A stretch of DNA of 64,000 bases from Mycolicibacterium sp. TY81 (lineage in GTDB: Bacteria > Actinomycetota > Actinomycetes > Mycobacteriales > Mycobacteriaceae): NCBI RefSeq assembly GCF_018326285.1, contig NZ_AP023362.1:2108001-2172000 (forward strand), written 5' to 3'. Position 1 is the stretch's first letter. Each line of letters starts with the position of its first letter. Under the pieces are notes generated by a model. The model was given only the letters and a program-made list of their open reading frames with translations, ran no database searches and was not told the DNA's origin. Positions 28,129 to 37,785 of this stretch are shown here, piece by piece. Position numbers and translations under genes: made by a program.

Positions 28129-30230
28129 TCCCGGTGGGGATGAAGGCCGCGGGCGAGATTCGGTGTTCCGCTCCCTGTGGCGACCAACGCTTCCCGGATC
28201 TGTGGAGTGTCCGCAGTGGTGGGTCGGCTTTCCGGTGCGAGGAGGGACAGCACGTCGGCGCCGATGATCGGGGCGAGCGCGGTGCTCATGTTCACCGTGA
28301 GGTGGTGGCCGTCGCGATAGACCAGCGTGTCCCCGATGATGCTGGGGCAGACGGCGTCGTTGCACAGGTAGTCGCTGTAATCCAGGTAGTCGAATGTGCT
28401 GCCGGCGGCCAGCTCCGTCTCGGCCCGGCGGACGGCCTGGTTCAGCGCCCGGTCCCGAGGCAGTGCGCAGCGCTGGGCGTCGTCGGGGTAGAGCCCCAGG
28501 CAGAAGGTGGGCGCCACCCCGATTGACGGGGTATCGGCGAGCACCGCGACGCGTGTCTGCGCGGGGAGCTCACTGATGGTGTCTGTCAGCGCCTTTCGCC
28601 AGTGCGCCGCCGGGTCGGCATCGTTCAGCACATAGCTGGATCCCCAGGCGCCGAGAAGGATCAGTGCCGGTTTGGCTGCGGCGAGGCTGTCGAGCACGTT
28701 TTCGCGCCATTCGGCACACCGCGGGTAGGTGGCGATATGAATATGGGCCGACGGGCAGTGACTCTTGGTGCGGTTGTCGAGCCGGATCAGGCCCTGGTCG
28801 GCGAGGGCGGATAGTGCCGGATACCAGTGCGCCGCATGGGAATCGCCGAACAGGACGACGAGCGGCGCCTGCGGGTTGGTCCCGACGGTGCAGCCGGCCG
28901 GGTCGGTGGCCCACTGCCCGCGGTGGCAGCCGTTCGCGTAGATGACCGGCTCACCGCCGGCACCGTCGGAGAGCTCCGGGGTGAGGTTGCTCGGCACATA
29001 CGGGGTCCCGGCGGGTTTCACGCTCAGCGCCGCGTGCACCGCGGGGCGGCCGGCGTCGCGCCGGGGGGACTGCACGACGGCGACCGTGAGAACCACGGCA
29101 CAGACGGCGGCCATCACGCCTGCCGTCGCGGCCAGTGTGCGGCGGGGGCGGGCCGCGTTCAGCCATGTCATGTGCTGGCCCGGTTGTTCGACGTAGCGGT
29201 AGAGCAGCCACGCCAGCGGGACACAGGCCGCGACGATCGCGACGCGCAGCCACATGGGCAAGGTGTGCATGTATCCGGTGGCGGCGACGGGCAAGACGAG
29301 CAGGGGCCAGTGCACGAGGTACAGCGAGTACGAGATATCGCCGGTCCAGGTGAGCGGGCGCAGGCTCAGGAGCGCCGCGGGCCCCCAGCGCACGGGGCCG
29401 GCGGCGATCAGCAGCGCGGTGCCGAGCACCGGCACCGCCACGGCGTCGCCGGGGTATTCGGTGGCGGTGGAGAACAGGACACCGCTGCCCACGATGGCGG
29501 CCAGCCCGGCCCAACCGGCGACGGCGCCGATCCGGGGGCCGAAGACGCGGCCACGGGTCAGCACGACGAGCGCGACGAGGCCGCCGACGCCGAACTCCCA
29601 GATCCGCGGGAACAGGATGAAGAAGGCGTTCGGCTGTGAGAAACCGGTCAACCACACGCACAGTGCGAACGATGCCGCGACGACGGCGCCGATGGCCGCC
29701 ACCCGGCGGGTGCGCAACTTGACCAGACCGAACAGCCCGACGAGCAACGCCGGCCACAGCAGGTAGAACTGTTCCTCCACACCGAGCGACCAGTAGTGCA
29801 TGAACAGCGACGGCGTCTTGTCGGCGAGGTAGTCGGTCGCGCGGTAGGCGAACAGGACGTTCGGCACGTAGAACGTCGCGGCGATGGCGTCCTTGACGAC
29901 GTACCCGAACTGCAGGGGAGACACCCAGTAGGCCGCCGCGGCCACCGTGGCGACGATGACGGTCAAGGCGGCCGGCAGCAGCCGGCGCACCCGCCGGGCG
30001 TAGAACGCGCCGTACCGGATGTGCCCGCGCTGGTGCAGCTCGCTCAACAGGTGTGTGCTGATCAGGAATCCGGAGATCACGAAGAAGACGTCGACGCCGA
30101 CGTAACCGCCACCGAATCCGGGGATCTCCGCGTGGAACAGCACGACGAGTGCCACCGCGACCGCGCGCATGCCCTGAATGTCGAGACGTTTCTGCTGTTG
30201 GTGTCGGCTACCGAGCGCCGTCGATTCCAC
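28125..30230 (-). CDS. OafA-type membrane O-acyltransferase with SGNH domain
   Basis: This 701-residue two-part protein has an N-terminal acyltransferase-3 domain (about residues 15-370; [49 protein letters not shown]) of about ten membrane helices. A C-terminal periplasmic SGNH hydrolase-like domain follows, with Ser464 in FGDSHAAHW and a late DGHHLTVN supplying Asp/His. Such fusions O-acetylate or O-acylate surface glycans. The GTG start at 30230 is close to GGGGGAAG. It is absent from this position in the M. tuberculosis order dinX-ansA, so it looks like an insertion, and may decorate glycans made by the neighbouring loci. The stop overlaps that of dinB by 4 bp. Confidence 0.9.
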   Translation of the reverse strand: MESTALGSRHQQQKRLDIQGMRAVAVALVVLFHAEIPGFGGGYVGVDVFFVISGFLISTHLLSELHQRGHIRYGAFYARRVRRLLPAALTVIVATVAAAAYWVSPLQFGYVVKDAIAATFYVPNVLFAYRATDYLADKTPSLFMHYWSLGVEEQFYLLWPALLVGLFGLVKLRTRRVAAIGAVVAASFALCVWLTGFSQPNAFFILFPRIWEFGVGGLVALVVLTRGRVFGPRIGAVAGWAGLAAIVGSGVLFSTATEYPGDAVAVPVLGTALLIAAGPVRWGPAALLSLRPLTWTGDISYSLYLVHWPLLVLPVAATGYMHTLPMWLRVAIVAACVPLAWLLYRYVEQPGQHMTWLNAARPRRTLAATAGVMAAVCAVVLTVAVVQSPRRDAGRPAVHAALSVKPAGTPYVPSNLTPELSDGAGGEPVIYANGCHRGQWATDPAGCTVGTNPQAPLVVLFGDSHAAHWYPALSALADQGLIRLDNRTKSHCPSAHIHIATYPRCAEWRENVLDSLAAAKPALILLGAWGSSYVLNDADPAAHWRKALTDTISELPAQTRVAVLADTPSIGVAPTFCLGLYPDDAQRCALPRDRALNQAVRRAETELAAGSTFDYLDYSDYLCNDAVCPSIIGDTLVYRDGHHLTVNMSTALAPIIGADVLSLLAPESRPTTADTPQIREALVATGSGTPNLARGLHPHRD

Positions 30231-30330
30231 TTGTCTTCCCCCCGGGAGTTGGGCGTGGGGGAAATTATCATTGGGTCGTCAATTCACTGCACGTTGACGG
30301 ACAAGTCGTCCATCCAGTGGGACAGTTTCG

Positions 30331-31254
30331 CTAAACCCACTCAGCGAACAGGTCTGTGACCGGTATTTCGGCGGCGAGTGCCGCCATCAGCAACACCCGG
30401 GCCTGAGCGGCGCGCAACCCGCCCGCGGACACCGCCCCGGCGTCCAGCAATGCCCTTCCGGGACCGTAGCCCGATGTGACGCGCGCACCGGGCACCCGTG
30501 TCGCAATCGCCACCGCGACGCCTGCGGCGCACAACCGCTGCACCCCGGCGAGCACCTTGGACCCGGCGTTGCCCGAGCCGAGCGATTCGAGGACGATTCC
30601 GCCGGCGCCGGCCGCGGCAAAGGCGTCCATCGCCAGTGCGTCACTGCCGGCATACGCGGCGACGATGTCCACCCGCGGCGCGGACGCCGCCGACAACGCG
30701 CCGAGTCGTGGCCGCTTTTTGACCGCGCCGGCGACGAACGAGCCGTCATCGAGCGAGCCGACCGCCATACCGAGCAAACCGTGCCCGGTCTTGGTCAGGC
30801 CGAGGGGCTGCCACACCTGCCCGGCCATGCTGACCAGCACGCCGAGGTCGCGGGCCGACCCACTGGTGGCGACGGTGATCGCGTCCCGCAGGTTGGCCGG
30901 GCCGTCGGCATCGGGTGCGTCGCTGCTGCGCATGGCGCCGGTCAGGACCACCGGTGCGGCGCCGTCGTACGTCATGTCGAGCCACAACGAGGTTTCTTCC
31001 ATGGTGTCGGTGCCGTGCGTGATGACGATCCCGTCGGCGTCACCGGCGGCCCGCACGGCCGCCCCGATGCGGTCCCAGTCGGCCGGGGTCAGTTCGGAGC
31101 TGTCGACCGACATGAGGTCGACGGTGTCGACCTGGACTCCGGCGCCCAGATCGTGGACCAGGTCGGTGGCGCTACGTGTCGGGCGGGCTATGCCGTGTTG
31201 GTCGGTGCTGGTGGCGATGGTGCCTCCGGTGGCGATCACGACGACGCGAGTCAT
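30331..31254 (-). CDS. ansA: L-asparaginase
   Basis: This 307-residue type I/II asparaginase has the nucleophile threonine motif ATGGTIAT (Thr12) and the second threonine motif HGTDTMEE (80-87). It hydrolyses asparagine to aspartate and ammonia. No signal peptide is seen, although M. tuberculosis AnsA is reported to act extracellularly in nitrogen use and acid resistance. ATG 31254 is divergent from lspA, 42 bp away. Gene order matches Rv1538c-Rv1539. Confidence 0.94.
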   Translation of the reverse strand: MTRVVVIATGGTIATSTDQHGIARPTRSATDLVHDLGAGVQVDTVDLMSVDSSELTPADWDRIGAAVRAAGDADGIVITHGTDTMEETSLWLDMTYDGAAPVVLTGAMRSSDAPDADGPANLRDAITVATSGSARDLGVLVSMAGQVWQPLGLTKTGHGLLGMAVGSLDDGSFVAGAVKKRPRLGALSAASAPRVDIVAAYAGSDALAMDAFAAAGAGGIVLESLGSGNAGSKVLAGVQRLCAAGVAVAIATRVPGARVTSGYGPGRALLDAGAVSAGGLRAAQARVLLMAALAAEIPVTDLFAEWV

Positions 31255-31296
31255 GGGCGAAATTGTTCCTCACGGGGTCTTTGGGATGATGGGGGA

Positions 31297-32055
31297 GTGA
31301 CTGATGAATCCACGGAGCCGGAGGCGACCTCGGGCACCGGGCCGGAGACGGCTGAGAAGGCCGGGCCGGAGACGGCTGAGAAGGCCGGGCCGGAGACGGC
31401 TGAGAAGGCCGGGCCGGAGACGGGTGAGAGCGCCGAATCGCCGGTGACCGAGCCGGCGCAGGCCCAGCCCGTCGCGCGGCGGTTGCGGCTGTTGCTGATG
31501 GTCGCGGCGCTGGTGCTGGGGCTGGATGTCCTGACCAAGGTGCTGGCGGTGAAGCTGCTGGTGCCCGGTCAGCCGGTCGAGATCATCGGTGACACCATCA
31601 CCTGGACGCTGGTCCGCAATTCCGGGGCGGCCTTCTCGATGGCGACCGGTTACACCTGGGTGCTGACGTTGATCGCCACCGGCGTGGTCCTGGGCATCAT
31701 CTGGATGGGCCGGCGGCTGGTCTCGCTGTGGTGGGCGCTGGGCCTGGGGATGATCCTCGGCGGTGCGGTGGGCAACCTGATGGACCGGTTCTTCCGGTCG
31801 CCGGGGCCGCTGCGCGGGCACGTGGTCGACTTCCTCTCGGTCGGCTGGTGGCCGGTCTTCAACGTCGCCGACTCCGCGGTGGTGTGCGGGGCGGTGCTGC
31901 TGGTCGGGCTGTCGATGTTCGGCATCGATTTCGATACCGAGAGCAAGCAGGCGCCGGCCGCCGATTCCACGGAACCCACTGATACACAACAGGATTCGCC
32001 GGCACAGCCGGAACCGGCCGCTGCGGCCGCCGACGAGGCTGAAACCAACCGATGA
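31297..32055 (+). CDS. lspA: Lipoprotein signal peptidase LspA with repeat-bearing N terminus
   Basis: This 252-residue inner-membrane aspartic protease cleaves diacylated prolipoproteins. Catalytic aspartates are Asp163 (GNLMDRFF) and Asp192 (FNVADSAV), and there are four membrane helices. Unusually, about 55 residues precede the first helix and consist largely of four copies of GPETAEKA, and about 40 Ala/Pro/Glu-rich residues follow the last helix; both tails should be cytosolic. GTG 31297 directly follows GGGGGA; a much longer frame upstream has no support. It overlaps the next gene by 4 bp (ATGA). Confidence 0.95.
   Translation: MTDESTEPEATSGTGPETAEKAGPETAEKAGPETAEKAGPETGESAESPVTEPAQAQPVARRLRLLLMVAALVLGLDVLTKVLAVKLLVPGQPVEIIGDTITWTLVRNSGAAFSMATGYTWVLTLIATGVVLGIIWMGRRLVSLWWALGLGMILGGAVGNLMDRFFRSPGPLRGHVVDFLSVGWWPVFNVADSAVVCGAVLLVGLSMFGIDFDTESKQAPAADSTEPTDTQQDSPAQPEPAAAAADEAETNR
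31339..31434 (+). repeat. 24-bp tandem repeat, four units, inside lspA
   Basis: Three identical 24-bp units starting GGGCCGGAGACGGCTGAGAA and a degenerate fourth unit encode GPETAEKA three times and then GPETGESA. Three identical units suggest recent expansion and likely length variation between strains. Confidence 0.95.
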
Positions 32056-32975
32056 GCAGCCGTTCGATGCCGGTCCCCGAAGGACTGGCCGGGATGCGGG
32101 TGGACGCGGGTCTGGCACGCCTGCTGGGGTTGTCGCGCACCGCGGTCGCCACGATCGCCGAAGACGGCGGCGTCGATATCGACGGCGCGCCGGCGGCGAA
32201 GTCGGACAAGCTGGTGGCGGGCTCCTGGCTGGAGGTCCGCCTGCCCGAGGCGCCGGCGCCGCTAGAGAACACGCCGCAGGACATCGAGGGCATGGCGATC
32301 CTCTACTCCGACGATGACATCGTGGCCGTCGACAAGCCGGCCGGGGTGGCGGCACATGCGTCGTTGGGCTGGACGGGCCCGACGGTCCTCGGCGGGCTGG
32401 CCGCGGCCGGCTTCCGGATCAGCACGTCGGGCATCCACGAGCGACAGGGCATCGTGCACCGGCTGGATGCCGGCACGTCCGGCGTCATGGTGGTGGCGTT
32501 GTCAGAGCGGGCGTACACCGTGCTCAAGCGGGCGTTCAAGCACCGCACCGTCGACAAGCGCTACCACGCGCTGGTGCAGGGCCACCCGGATCCGTCGAGC
32601 GGCACCATCGATGCGCCGATCGGCAGGGCCCGGGGCAACGACTGGAAATTCGCCGTCACCGAAGGCGGCCGGCACAGCATCACGCACTACGACACCATCG
32701 AGGCGTTCGTGGCAGCCAGCCTGCTGGACGTGCACTTGGAGACCGGCCGCACCCACCAGATCCGGGTGCACTTCTCCGCGCTGCATCACCCGTGTTGCGG
32801 TGACCTGACCTATGGTGCCGATCCGACGCTGGCGAAGAAGCTGGGACTCGAGCGGCAGTGGCTGCACGCGCGCTCACTCGGGTTCGCCCATCCGGCCGAC
32901 GGCAGGTGGATCGAGATCACGAGTGAGTACCCGCCGGAATTGCAGCACGCTCTGGATGTGTTGCATCGGCAGTGA
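32052..32975 (+). CDS. RluA/RluD-family pseudouridine synthase
   Basis: This 307-residue enzyme has an N-terminal S4 domain (about 15-75) and a catalytic domain with the signature HRLDAGTSG (catalytic Asp139), YHALVQG and [11 protein letters not shown]. It should isomerise uridines of 23S rRNA; M. tuberculosis Rv1540 is the positional counterpart. The start ATG overlaps the lspA stop and its own stop overlaps the next start by 4 bp, so lspA, this gene and rarD are translationally coupled. Confidence 0.94.
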   Translation: MSSRSMPVPEGLAGMRVDAGLARLLGLSRTAVATIAEDGGVDIDGAPAAKSDKLVAGSWLEVRLPEAPAPLENTPQDIEGMAILYSDDDIVAVDKPAGVAAHASLGWTGPTVLGGLAAAGFRISTSGIHERQGIVHRLDAGTSGVMVVALSERAYTVLKRAFKHRTVDKRYHALVQGHPDPSSGTIDAPIGRARGNDWKFAVTEGGRHSITHYDTIEAFVAASLLDVHLETGRTHQIRVHFSALHHPCCGDLTYGADPTLAKKLGLERQWLHARSLGFAHPADGRWIEITSEYPPELQHALDVLHRQ

Positions 32976-33904
32976 CCACTACCGCGACGGCCACTACGAA
33001 CCAGAACCGGGGATTGCTGCTCGGACTCGGTGCCTACGGGTCGTGGGGTCTGTTCCCCGCATTCTTCCCGCTGCTGAAGCCGGCGAGTGCCTTCGAGGTG
33101 CTGGCCCATCGCATCGTGTGGACGGTGCTGCTGATGTTCGTGGTGCTGGCCGTCGGCCGCCGCCTGGGTGACCTGCGCCGGCTGTCGGGCCGCACGTGGG
33201 GCCTGTTGGTGTGCGCATCGGCGCTGATCTCGCTGAACTGGGGCATCTACATCTATGCCGTCAACAACGGCCATGTGGTCGACGCGGCACTGGGTTACTT
33301 CATCAATCCGCTGGTGAGTGTGGCGCTGGGCGTCGCGCTCTTCGGTGAGCGGCTGAATCGCGCGCAGGCGGCGGCGCTGGCCATCGCCATGGTCGCGGTG
33401 GTCGTCCTGGCGGTGCAGGCCGGTGAAATCCCGGCGATCGGCCTCGGCGTGGCGGTGTCGTTCGGTGTGTACGGCGCGGTCAAGAAGGTGGTGCGCGCCG
33501 ACCCGCGGGTCAGTGTCGGCGTGGAGGCCGGGGTGGCCGCGCCGTTCGCGGTGGCCTATCTCGTCGTCCTCACCGTTGCCGGGCAGGCGACGGTTCCCGC
33601 ACTGGGCGCCGGCCACACACTGCTGATGATGTTGTGCGGCCCGGTGACGGCGCTGCCGCTGTTGATGTTCGCCGGTGCGGCGCAACGGCTTCCGCTGGTC
33701 ACCATGGGCCTGCTGCAGTACCTGACGCCGGCGCTGCAGATGGCGTGGGGCGTCGTCGTCGGACATGAGCCGATGCCGGTGGGCCGGTGGGCCGGCTTCG
33801 TGCTGATCTGGCTGGCACTGGCAGTGTTCACCGGTGACGCGGTGTTGCGCGCCCGTCGTGCCGCGGTGCCGGCCGCGCTGGAGAAGGATCCGGTCGCGAC
33901 GTAG
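32972..33904 (+). CDS. rarD: RarD-type EamA (DMT superfamily) transporter
   Basis: This 310-residue protein has ten predicted helices and the RarD N terminus [21 protein letters not shown] with LAHRIVWT, the signature of the RarD subgroup of drug/metabolite transporters. The substrate is unknown (RarD was named for chloramphenicol sensitivity). The GTG at 32972 overlaps the preceding stop by 4 bp. It converges with the pyruvyltransferase gene 6 bp away; no obvious terminator is seen. Confidence 0.9.
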   Translation: MTTTATATTNQNRGLLLGLGAYGSWGLFPAFFPLLKPASAFEVLAHRIVWTVLLMFVVLAVGRRLGDLRRLSGRTWGLLVCASALISLNWGIYIYAVNNGHVVDAALGYFINPLVSVALGVALFGERLNRAQAAALAIAMVAVVVLAVQAGEIPAIGLGVAVSFGVYGAVKKVVRADPRVSVGVEAGVAAPFAVAYLVVLTVAGQATVPALGAGHTLLMMLCGPVTALPLLMFAGAAQRLPLVTMGLLQYLTPALQMAWGVVVGHEPMPVGRWAGFVLIWLALAVFTGDAVLRARRAAVPAALEKDPVAT

Positions 33905-33910
33905 GCGGCG

Positions 33911-35068
33911 CTAGGACGCTGCTGCGTGGCGGAATTCGTAGGGCAGGGGTTCGACGGTGCCGGTCTCGCCGACCGGGCCGCCGTCGACGAAACTGCGCAG
34001 CGTGTTGCGGAGCCCGTCCAGGTGGGCGCGCGCCGTGACGATGCGGCGACTGACGGACGTCGAGTCGCCGAGCATGGCGTCGAGATAGTCGTTGATGGCG
34101 GCGGGCTGGTCCGCCGGCAGGTCGAAGCCTCCGGGCTTGAGGGTGCGGAGCGCCTTCTCGGTCGACCCGCTCGAAACCGCCAGCGGGACGGCGCCTTCGG
34201 TTGCGCCCACGATCAACGCATGAATCCGGTCGCTGGCGACGATCGCCGATTCCCGGTGCAGCGCGCGCACCTTCTGCTCCCACTCGGCGTGTGACTCTTC
34301 GCCGAACAGCAGTGGCTCGGTGCCCGGATGCAGCACCCAGGCGAGTTTCTCCATGGCCTCGCGATCGCGGCGGACCTGGCTGTACACCTGTATCCGCAGG
34401 CCCCGCGACTTGGCGATGTCCCGCAGGAGACGAATCTTGTTCTCGTCGAGCAGATCCCGGTTCCCGCGCGTGGTGACGGCGAGAATCTTGCGTTCGCCGG
34501 CCGGGGTGCCCAGGCCGTCGACCAGGGGATCGGGGCCTTCGCCGAACGCCCAGTCGGGTGCGACGTCGCCGACTCCGAACGCGGCGGCGGTCCGAGGATC
34601 CCGCCAGGCGACGAGCGACATCTTGCGCCGCGCGTAGCGCTCCATGTGCGGCGCGGCGATGGTGGTGTCCGGCGACATCCGGACGCCGGCGCCGACCTGG
34701 ACGGTGGTGCCGCCGCGGGGTCGCGACAGCAGCGCACAGATGGCCGTCCACCAGCCCCAGAAGCGTCCGGCGCGTTCGGGCAGGACCAATTCACCGGCCG
34801 GCATCACCATGAGGGTCCGGCCGGTCAGGGCGCTCGTGGCGTAGCGGCTGATCCAGCCGATCGCCGTGTCGTGCACCACTTCGTCGCCGCGCAGCTTCAG
34901 GGCCGTCAGATACCGCTCGTCGTTCGCGTCCGGCATCAACTTCCGGCCGACGTGGACGTGCACGCGAGCGTCGTCGATGCCGTGGAAAGTCCGGAGCAGG
35001 CCGCGTCGGAGGATCGAGTCGCCGATGTTGTCGCTCTGTCCCCAGGTGGAGAGAAACACGCGCGCCAA
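33911..35068 (-). CDS. Polysaccharide pyruvyltransferase-family protein
   Basis: This 385-residue protein of the PS_pyruv_trans family (CsaB/WcaK type) has the N-terminal FLSTWGQSDNIGDSILRRGLL motif and central VQVGAGVRMSPDT. The C-terminal part holds SHAEWEQKVRALHRESAIVASDRIHALIVG and GTEPLLFGEE. It is expected to move pyruvate from phosphoenolpyruvate onto a sugar as a 4,6-ketal. The TTG start at 35068 is supported by the strong GAAGGGGGAAG just upstream. It stands at the edge of a group with FkbM and GT4 genes on the same strand, 210 bp after the FkbM gene. Pyruvylated trehalose-containing glycolipids are known from M. smegmatis, which makes a role in surface glycolipid capping plausible. 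Confidence 0.84.
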   Translation of the reverse strand: MARVFLSTWGQSDNIGDSILRRGLLRTFHGIDDARVHVHVGRKLMPDANDERYLTALKLRGDEVVHDTAIGWISRYATSALTGRTLMVMPAGELVLPERAGRFWGWWTAICALLSRPRGGTTVQVGAGVRMSPDTTIAAPHMERYARRKMSLVAWRDPRTAAAFGVGDVAPDWAFGEGPDPLVDGLGTPAGERKILAVTTRGNRDLLDENKIRLLRDIAKSRGLRIQVYSQVRRDREAMEKLAWVLHPGTEPLLFGEESHAEWEQKVRALHRESAIVASDRIHALIVGATEGAVPLAVSSGSTEKALRTLKPGGFDLPADQPAAINDYLDAMLGDSTSVSRRIVTARAHLDGLRNTLRSFVDGGPVGETGTVEPLPYEFRHAAAS

Positions 35069-35278
35069 GCCACTTCCCCCTTCGGCATCCCCGGTGCCAG
35101 AAATTTTCGTCCCTGTGAGGATGCCCAGGACACTAACAGGTAGCTGACAGCTTCGGAGGCCAGACGGGATGCCTATTTGGTGTTAGCTGGCCGCAGGCGG
35201 ATCCGCGGCGGCGGCACCGGTGCTATTGACGAATCCGTCGATTCACCTCGTGAGCGGGGGTGATGCCGAAGTGCGGTG

Positions 35279-36067
35279 TCAGCGGCCGCTGAACACCTGA
35301 CGGATGCTCGCCAGCTGCGCCGCGTTGTCCGGGTGAACGAAGATGAAATTGTTCACATAGTCGGGCGAGCGCTTTCCGCCGACCGACTTCGCGTCCTCGG
35401 GCCGCTGCAATGCTGCGGTGTCGAATTCGGCCACGTGCCGGAGCGCGCCCCGGTGCAAGAAATAGCCCTGGTATCCCATCGTGTCGAAAAAGGCGAAGGT
35501 CTGTGCGACACCCCCGGCGTTATGCCGCTCCTCGCATTCGACGATGCACGTCGGTTTTGCGGTTTCCAGAGTTCGTACGCCACCGCGGAGAACGGCAGAC
35601 TCGTGACCTTCCACATCGATCTTCAACACGCCGAGTCGATTCAGATCGAGTTCGTCGATGGTCGTCGTCGGCACGGTGATGGTGCGCAGCTCGAAACCCG
35701 GATTGGCGTCTTGTTGTAGTGAACTTCTGGTGAGCACATCGCGACCACGGCGGGTGGGGATATGAAATGTGGTCTCCCCGATTCGGTCGGACAATGCCAC
35801 GGGCAGAACCCGATTCTCCGGCTTGATGATCCGGCGCAAGCTGGACGCCATGACCGGATGTGCTTCGACCGCAATTACTTTGCGGAAACGGTTCAGTGCG
35901 TAGTACGAATAGACGCCCGCATTCGCGCCGACATCGAGAAAATCCTGGCTTGAATCCTTCAGTACCGCAAGGAGTCTGAGCTCGGGCTCACCTTTGCGCA
36001 ACTCCCAGTTGACGAGTTGGCGGGCGCGGAGTGCTGATGCGGAGAACATATTTGCTATTCGGTGCAT
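35279..36067 (-). CDS. FkbM-family methyltransferase (second copy)
   Basis: This 262-residue methyltransferase has motif I FLDVGANAGVYSYY, VIAVEAHP and the FkbM signature LKIDVEGHE. It is distinct in sequence from the FkbM gene at 18312. The open frame continues to 36214 and would overlap the upstream glycosyltransferase by 120 bp, so ATG 36067 is preferred; AAGGA directly abuts this ATG, and a later ATG at 36050 is possible. It lies 25 bp behind the GT4 gene, forming a two-gene unit. It likely methylates the sugar added by that glycosyltransferase (inference). It is more A/T-rich than the housekeeping genes. Confidence 0.87.
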   Translation of the reverse strand: MHRIANMFSASALRARQLVNWELRKGEPELRLLAVLKDSSQDFLDVGANAGVYSYYALNRFRKVIAVEAHPVMASSLRRIIKPENRVLPVALSDRIGETTFHIPTRRGRDVLTRSSLQQDANPGFELRTITVPTTTIDELDLNRLGVLKIDVEGHESAVLRGGVRTLETAKPTCIVECEERHNAGGVAQTFAFFDTMGYQGYFLHRGALRHVAEFDTAALQRPEDAKSVGGKRSPDYVNNFIFVHPDNAAQLASIRQVFSGR

Positions 36068-36092
36068 TCCTTGACGGGATTCGGAACGTGTT

Positions 36093-37196
36093 TCAGTGGC
36101 TGCCGGTGCGGTCGCGGAAGACTGCCGCGGTGCGAGCGGCGGCCTCGCGCCAGTTGCTGTAGTTGCCGGCCCAGTTGCGCATCGACTCGCGGTCGACGCT
36201 GCGGGCCTTGTCACGTGCTTCGGCGAGGCCCGCAGCCAGTCCGTCGACGCCGAGTTCCACCGGATACAGGCGCTGCCCGCCGGCCAGGTCGACGAGGTGG
36301 TTGACCTCGGGCCCGATCACGGGGCAGCCCATGCTCAGTGCCAGCAGCGCACTGCCCGAGGTGAAGAAGCCGCGGTGGGCGATGACGGCGCCGTCTGCCG
36401 CGGCGAAGTACAGCGGGACCTCCGACTTCGGAATGCGTTTGGCGCACAAGAGGATTCGCGGGTCTTCCCGCGCCAGCGCGAGATCGGCCGACACGTCGCC
36501 CTGGGGATGGCCGGCCAGGATGAGGCGATCCTGGTCTCTGGCGACCTTCTGGAAGGCGTGGATGATGTCGCTGATGCCCTTGTAGGGGCGCAGCAATCCG
36601 AAGGACAGCGCGACGAAGCCGTCGGCGGGCAGGCCGAGTTTGGCGCGCGCTTCGAGCTGCGACGGCGGCGCCGGATGGGAGTCGATGTAGTGCGGGTGCC
36701 GAACCACGGTGCACGGCCCTGTGTATCCGAACTCCGCTGCGAGCGTTTCCTGGGCGCTGGGGAAGTGGATGAAGACGTGGTCGACGAGCGCGAGCAGTTC
36801 CTTGCGGATGCTACGACCCAGGTCCGGGTGCGGATCATCGTGTGGCACCAGATTGTGTGCCGTCCAGGCGATGCGCACGCCGCGCCGCTTCAGTGCTTGC
36901 AATTGGCGGTTGAATGCCGCGGCGCGGGCTTCGTATATCCACCGCACGTGGCTGGTGTGCGCTTCGGTGGACCAATGCAGATGCAGCCAATCGCCACTAT
37001 GTAGCCGAGCCGATTCGATACTCAGAATATGCGGCGCGGAAACGTCCAGGCCTTCGGCGCGTAACCCTTCGATCATGTTGGGCAAATAGGGGTTGTCCAA
37101 CCAGTGTGGCCATACCGCCACCCGAATGGGTTTTGTTTCCTTGGCGGCTGGTGCATCCAGAGTTGGCTGTGCAGGCCGGGTGAGCGAACGAGCCAT
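36093..37196 (-). CDS. GT-B glycosyltransferase (GT4-like)
   Basis: This 367-residue enzyme starts with RVAVWPHWLDNPYLPNMIEGL, contains HLHWSTEA and WTAHNLVPHD in the acceptor half, and FGLLRPYKGISDIIHAF plus a late PVIGPEVNHLVDL nucleotide-sugar region in the donor half. These features are typical of GT4-like retaining enzymes of exopolysaccharide and capsule loci. ATG 37196 has TAGAGT 7 nt upstream, a leaderless promoter. It opens the minus-strand GT-FkbM unit. Donor and acceptor are unknown. Confidence 0.85.
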   Translation of the reverse strand: MARSLTRPAQPTLDAPAAKETKPIRVAVWPHWLDNPYLPNMIEGLRAEGLDVSAPHILSIESARLHSGDWLHLHWSTEAHTSHVRWIYEARAAAFNRQLQALKRRGVRIAWTAHNLVPHDDPHPDLGRSIRKELLALVDHVFIHFPSAQETLAAEFGYTGPCTVVRHPHYIDSHPAPPSQLEARAKLGLPADGFVALSFGLLRPYKGISDIIHAFQKVARDQDRLILAGHPQGDVSADLALAREDPRILLCAKRIPKSEVPLYFAAADGAVIAHRGFFTSGSALLALSMGCPVIGPEVNHLVDLAGGQRLYPVELGVDGLAAGLAEARDKARSVDRESMRNWAGNYSNWREAAARTAAVFRDRTGSH

Positions 37197-37785
37197 GCGG
37201 CGGACTCTACAGTTATCCGCCCCGAATCTGCCACATATCTGTGAATTACCGGGATGTGCGCCAATTTCCTTTGATTAACAAACCAAACGGCCCTTTCTGC
37301 GCGCAATTCTGACGTGGGCAACAATTGCGTTGCCTCGCATATCTCTGGCAAATAACGTCACGTTCAGTCAATTGACAGATATGTCGCCGGCCGGCAATCC
37401 AGTACCGCTGAATATCGTGCATTTCGGTACGCCAATCGGCGCAATCGCATTCGCGGCACTGTCACAGCAACGTCGGGGCGGCCGGATACACGCCCCTCGG
37501 CGCCGATCGAGCAAACGGTGCTGTCGCATGCCCGGATTCCGGGCCCTGGCGCCGGCCGCAACGCCGGCAGCCGCGTGGGCCGCCATCGGGATTGGCCGAA
37601 CCTCAGTTCGCGGCGTCTCACCGAAGCCCCGGCGGCGCAGTGTGGTGTACTTAGCTGCGACGGCTGCTGCTCTCGAATAAATCCCGGGTCCGTGTGTCCC
37701 GACCGAGCGTTGAGCGCGCTGAGATGATCGACCGGCGACCCCTCGGTGGTCGGAAAGTAACTGCGACGACGTGGAGTTCGGCTAT
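37197..37785. promoter_or_regulatory. 589-bp divergent promoter region, A/T-rich on the left
   Basis: The region contains no convincing gene; a 116-residue open frame (37330-37680) is low-complexity and unlike a protein. The left 230 bp are markedly A/T-rich. The glycosyltransferase -10 box TAGAGT (minus strand, 37209-37204) is at the left end. A symmetric element, GGCAAC-AATTGC-GTTGCC (37317-37334), lies about 120 bp upstream of the glycosyltransferase gene and might be an operator. The Shine-Dalgarno GGAG (37773-37776) of the UDP-glucose dehydrogenase gene is at the right end. Confidence 0.5.

Noticed and set aside
30781..31296. Upstream extension of the lspA frame
   Set aside because: It lies entirely opposite ansA; the GTG at 31297 fits the family and the intergenic gap.
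37330..37680. 116-residue open frame in the divergent intergenic region
   Set aside because: Composition unlike a protein, no ribosome-binding site, crosses a promoter region.
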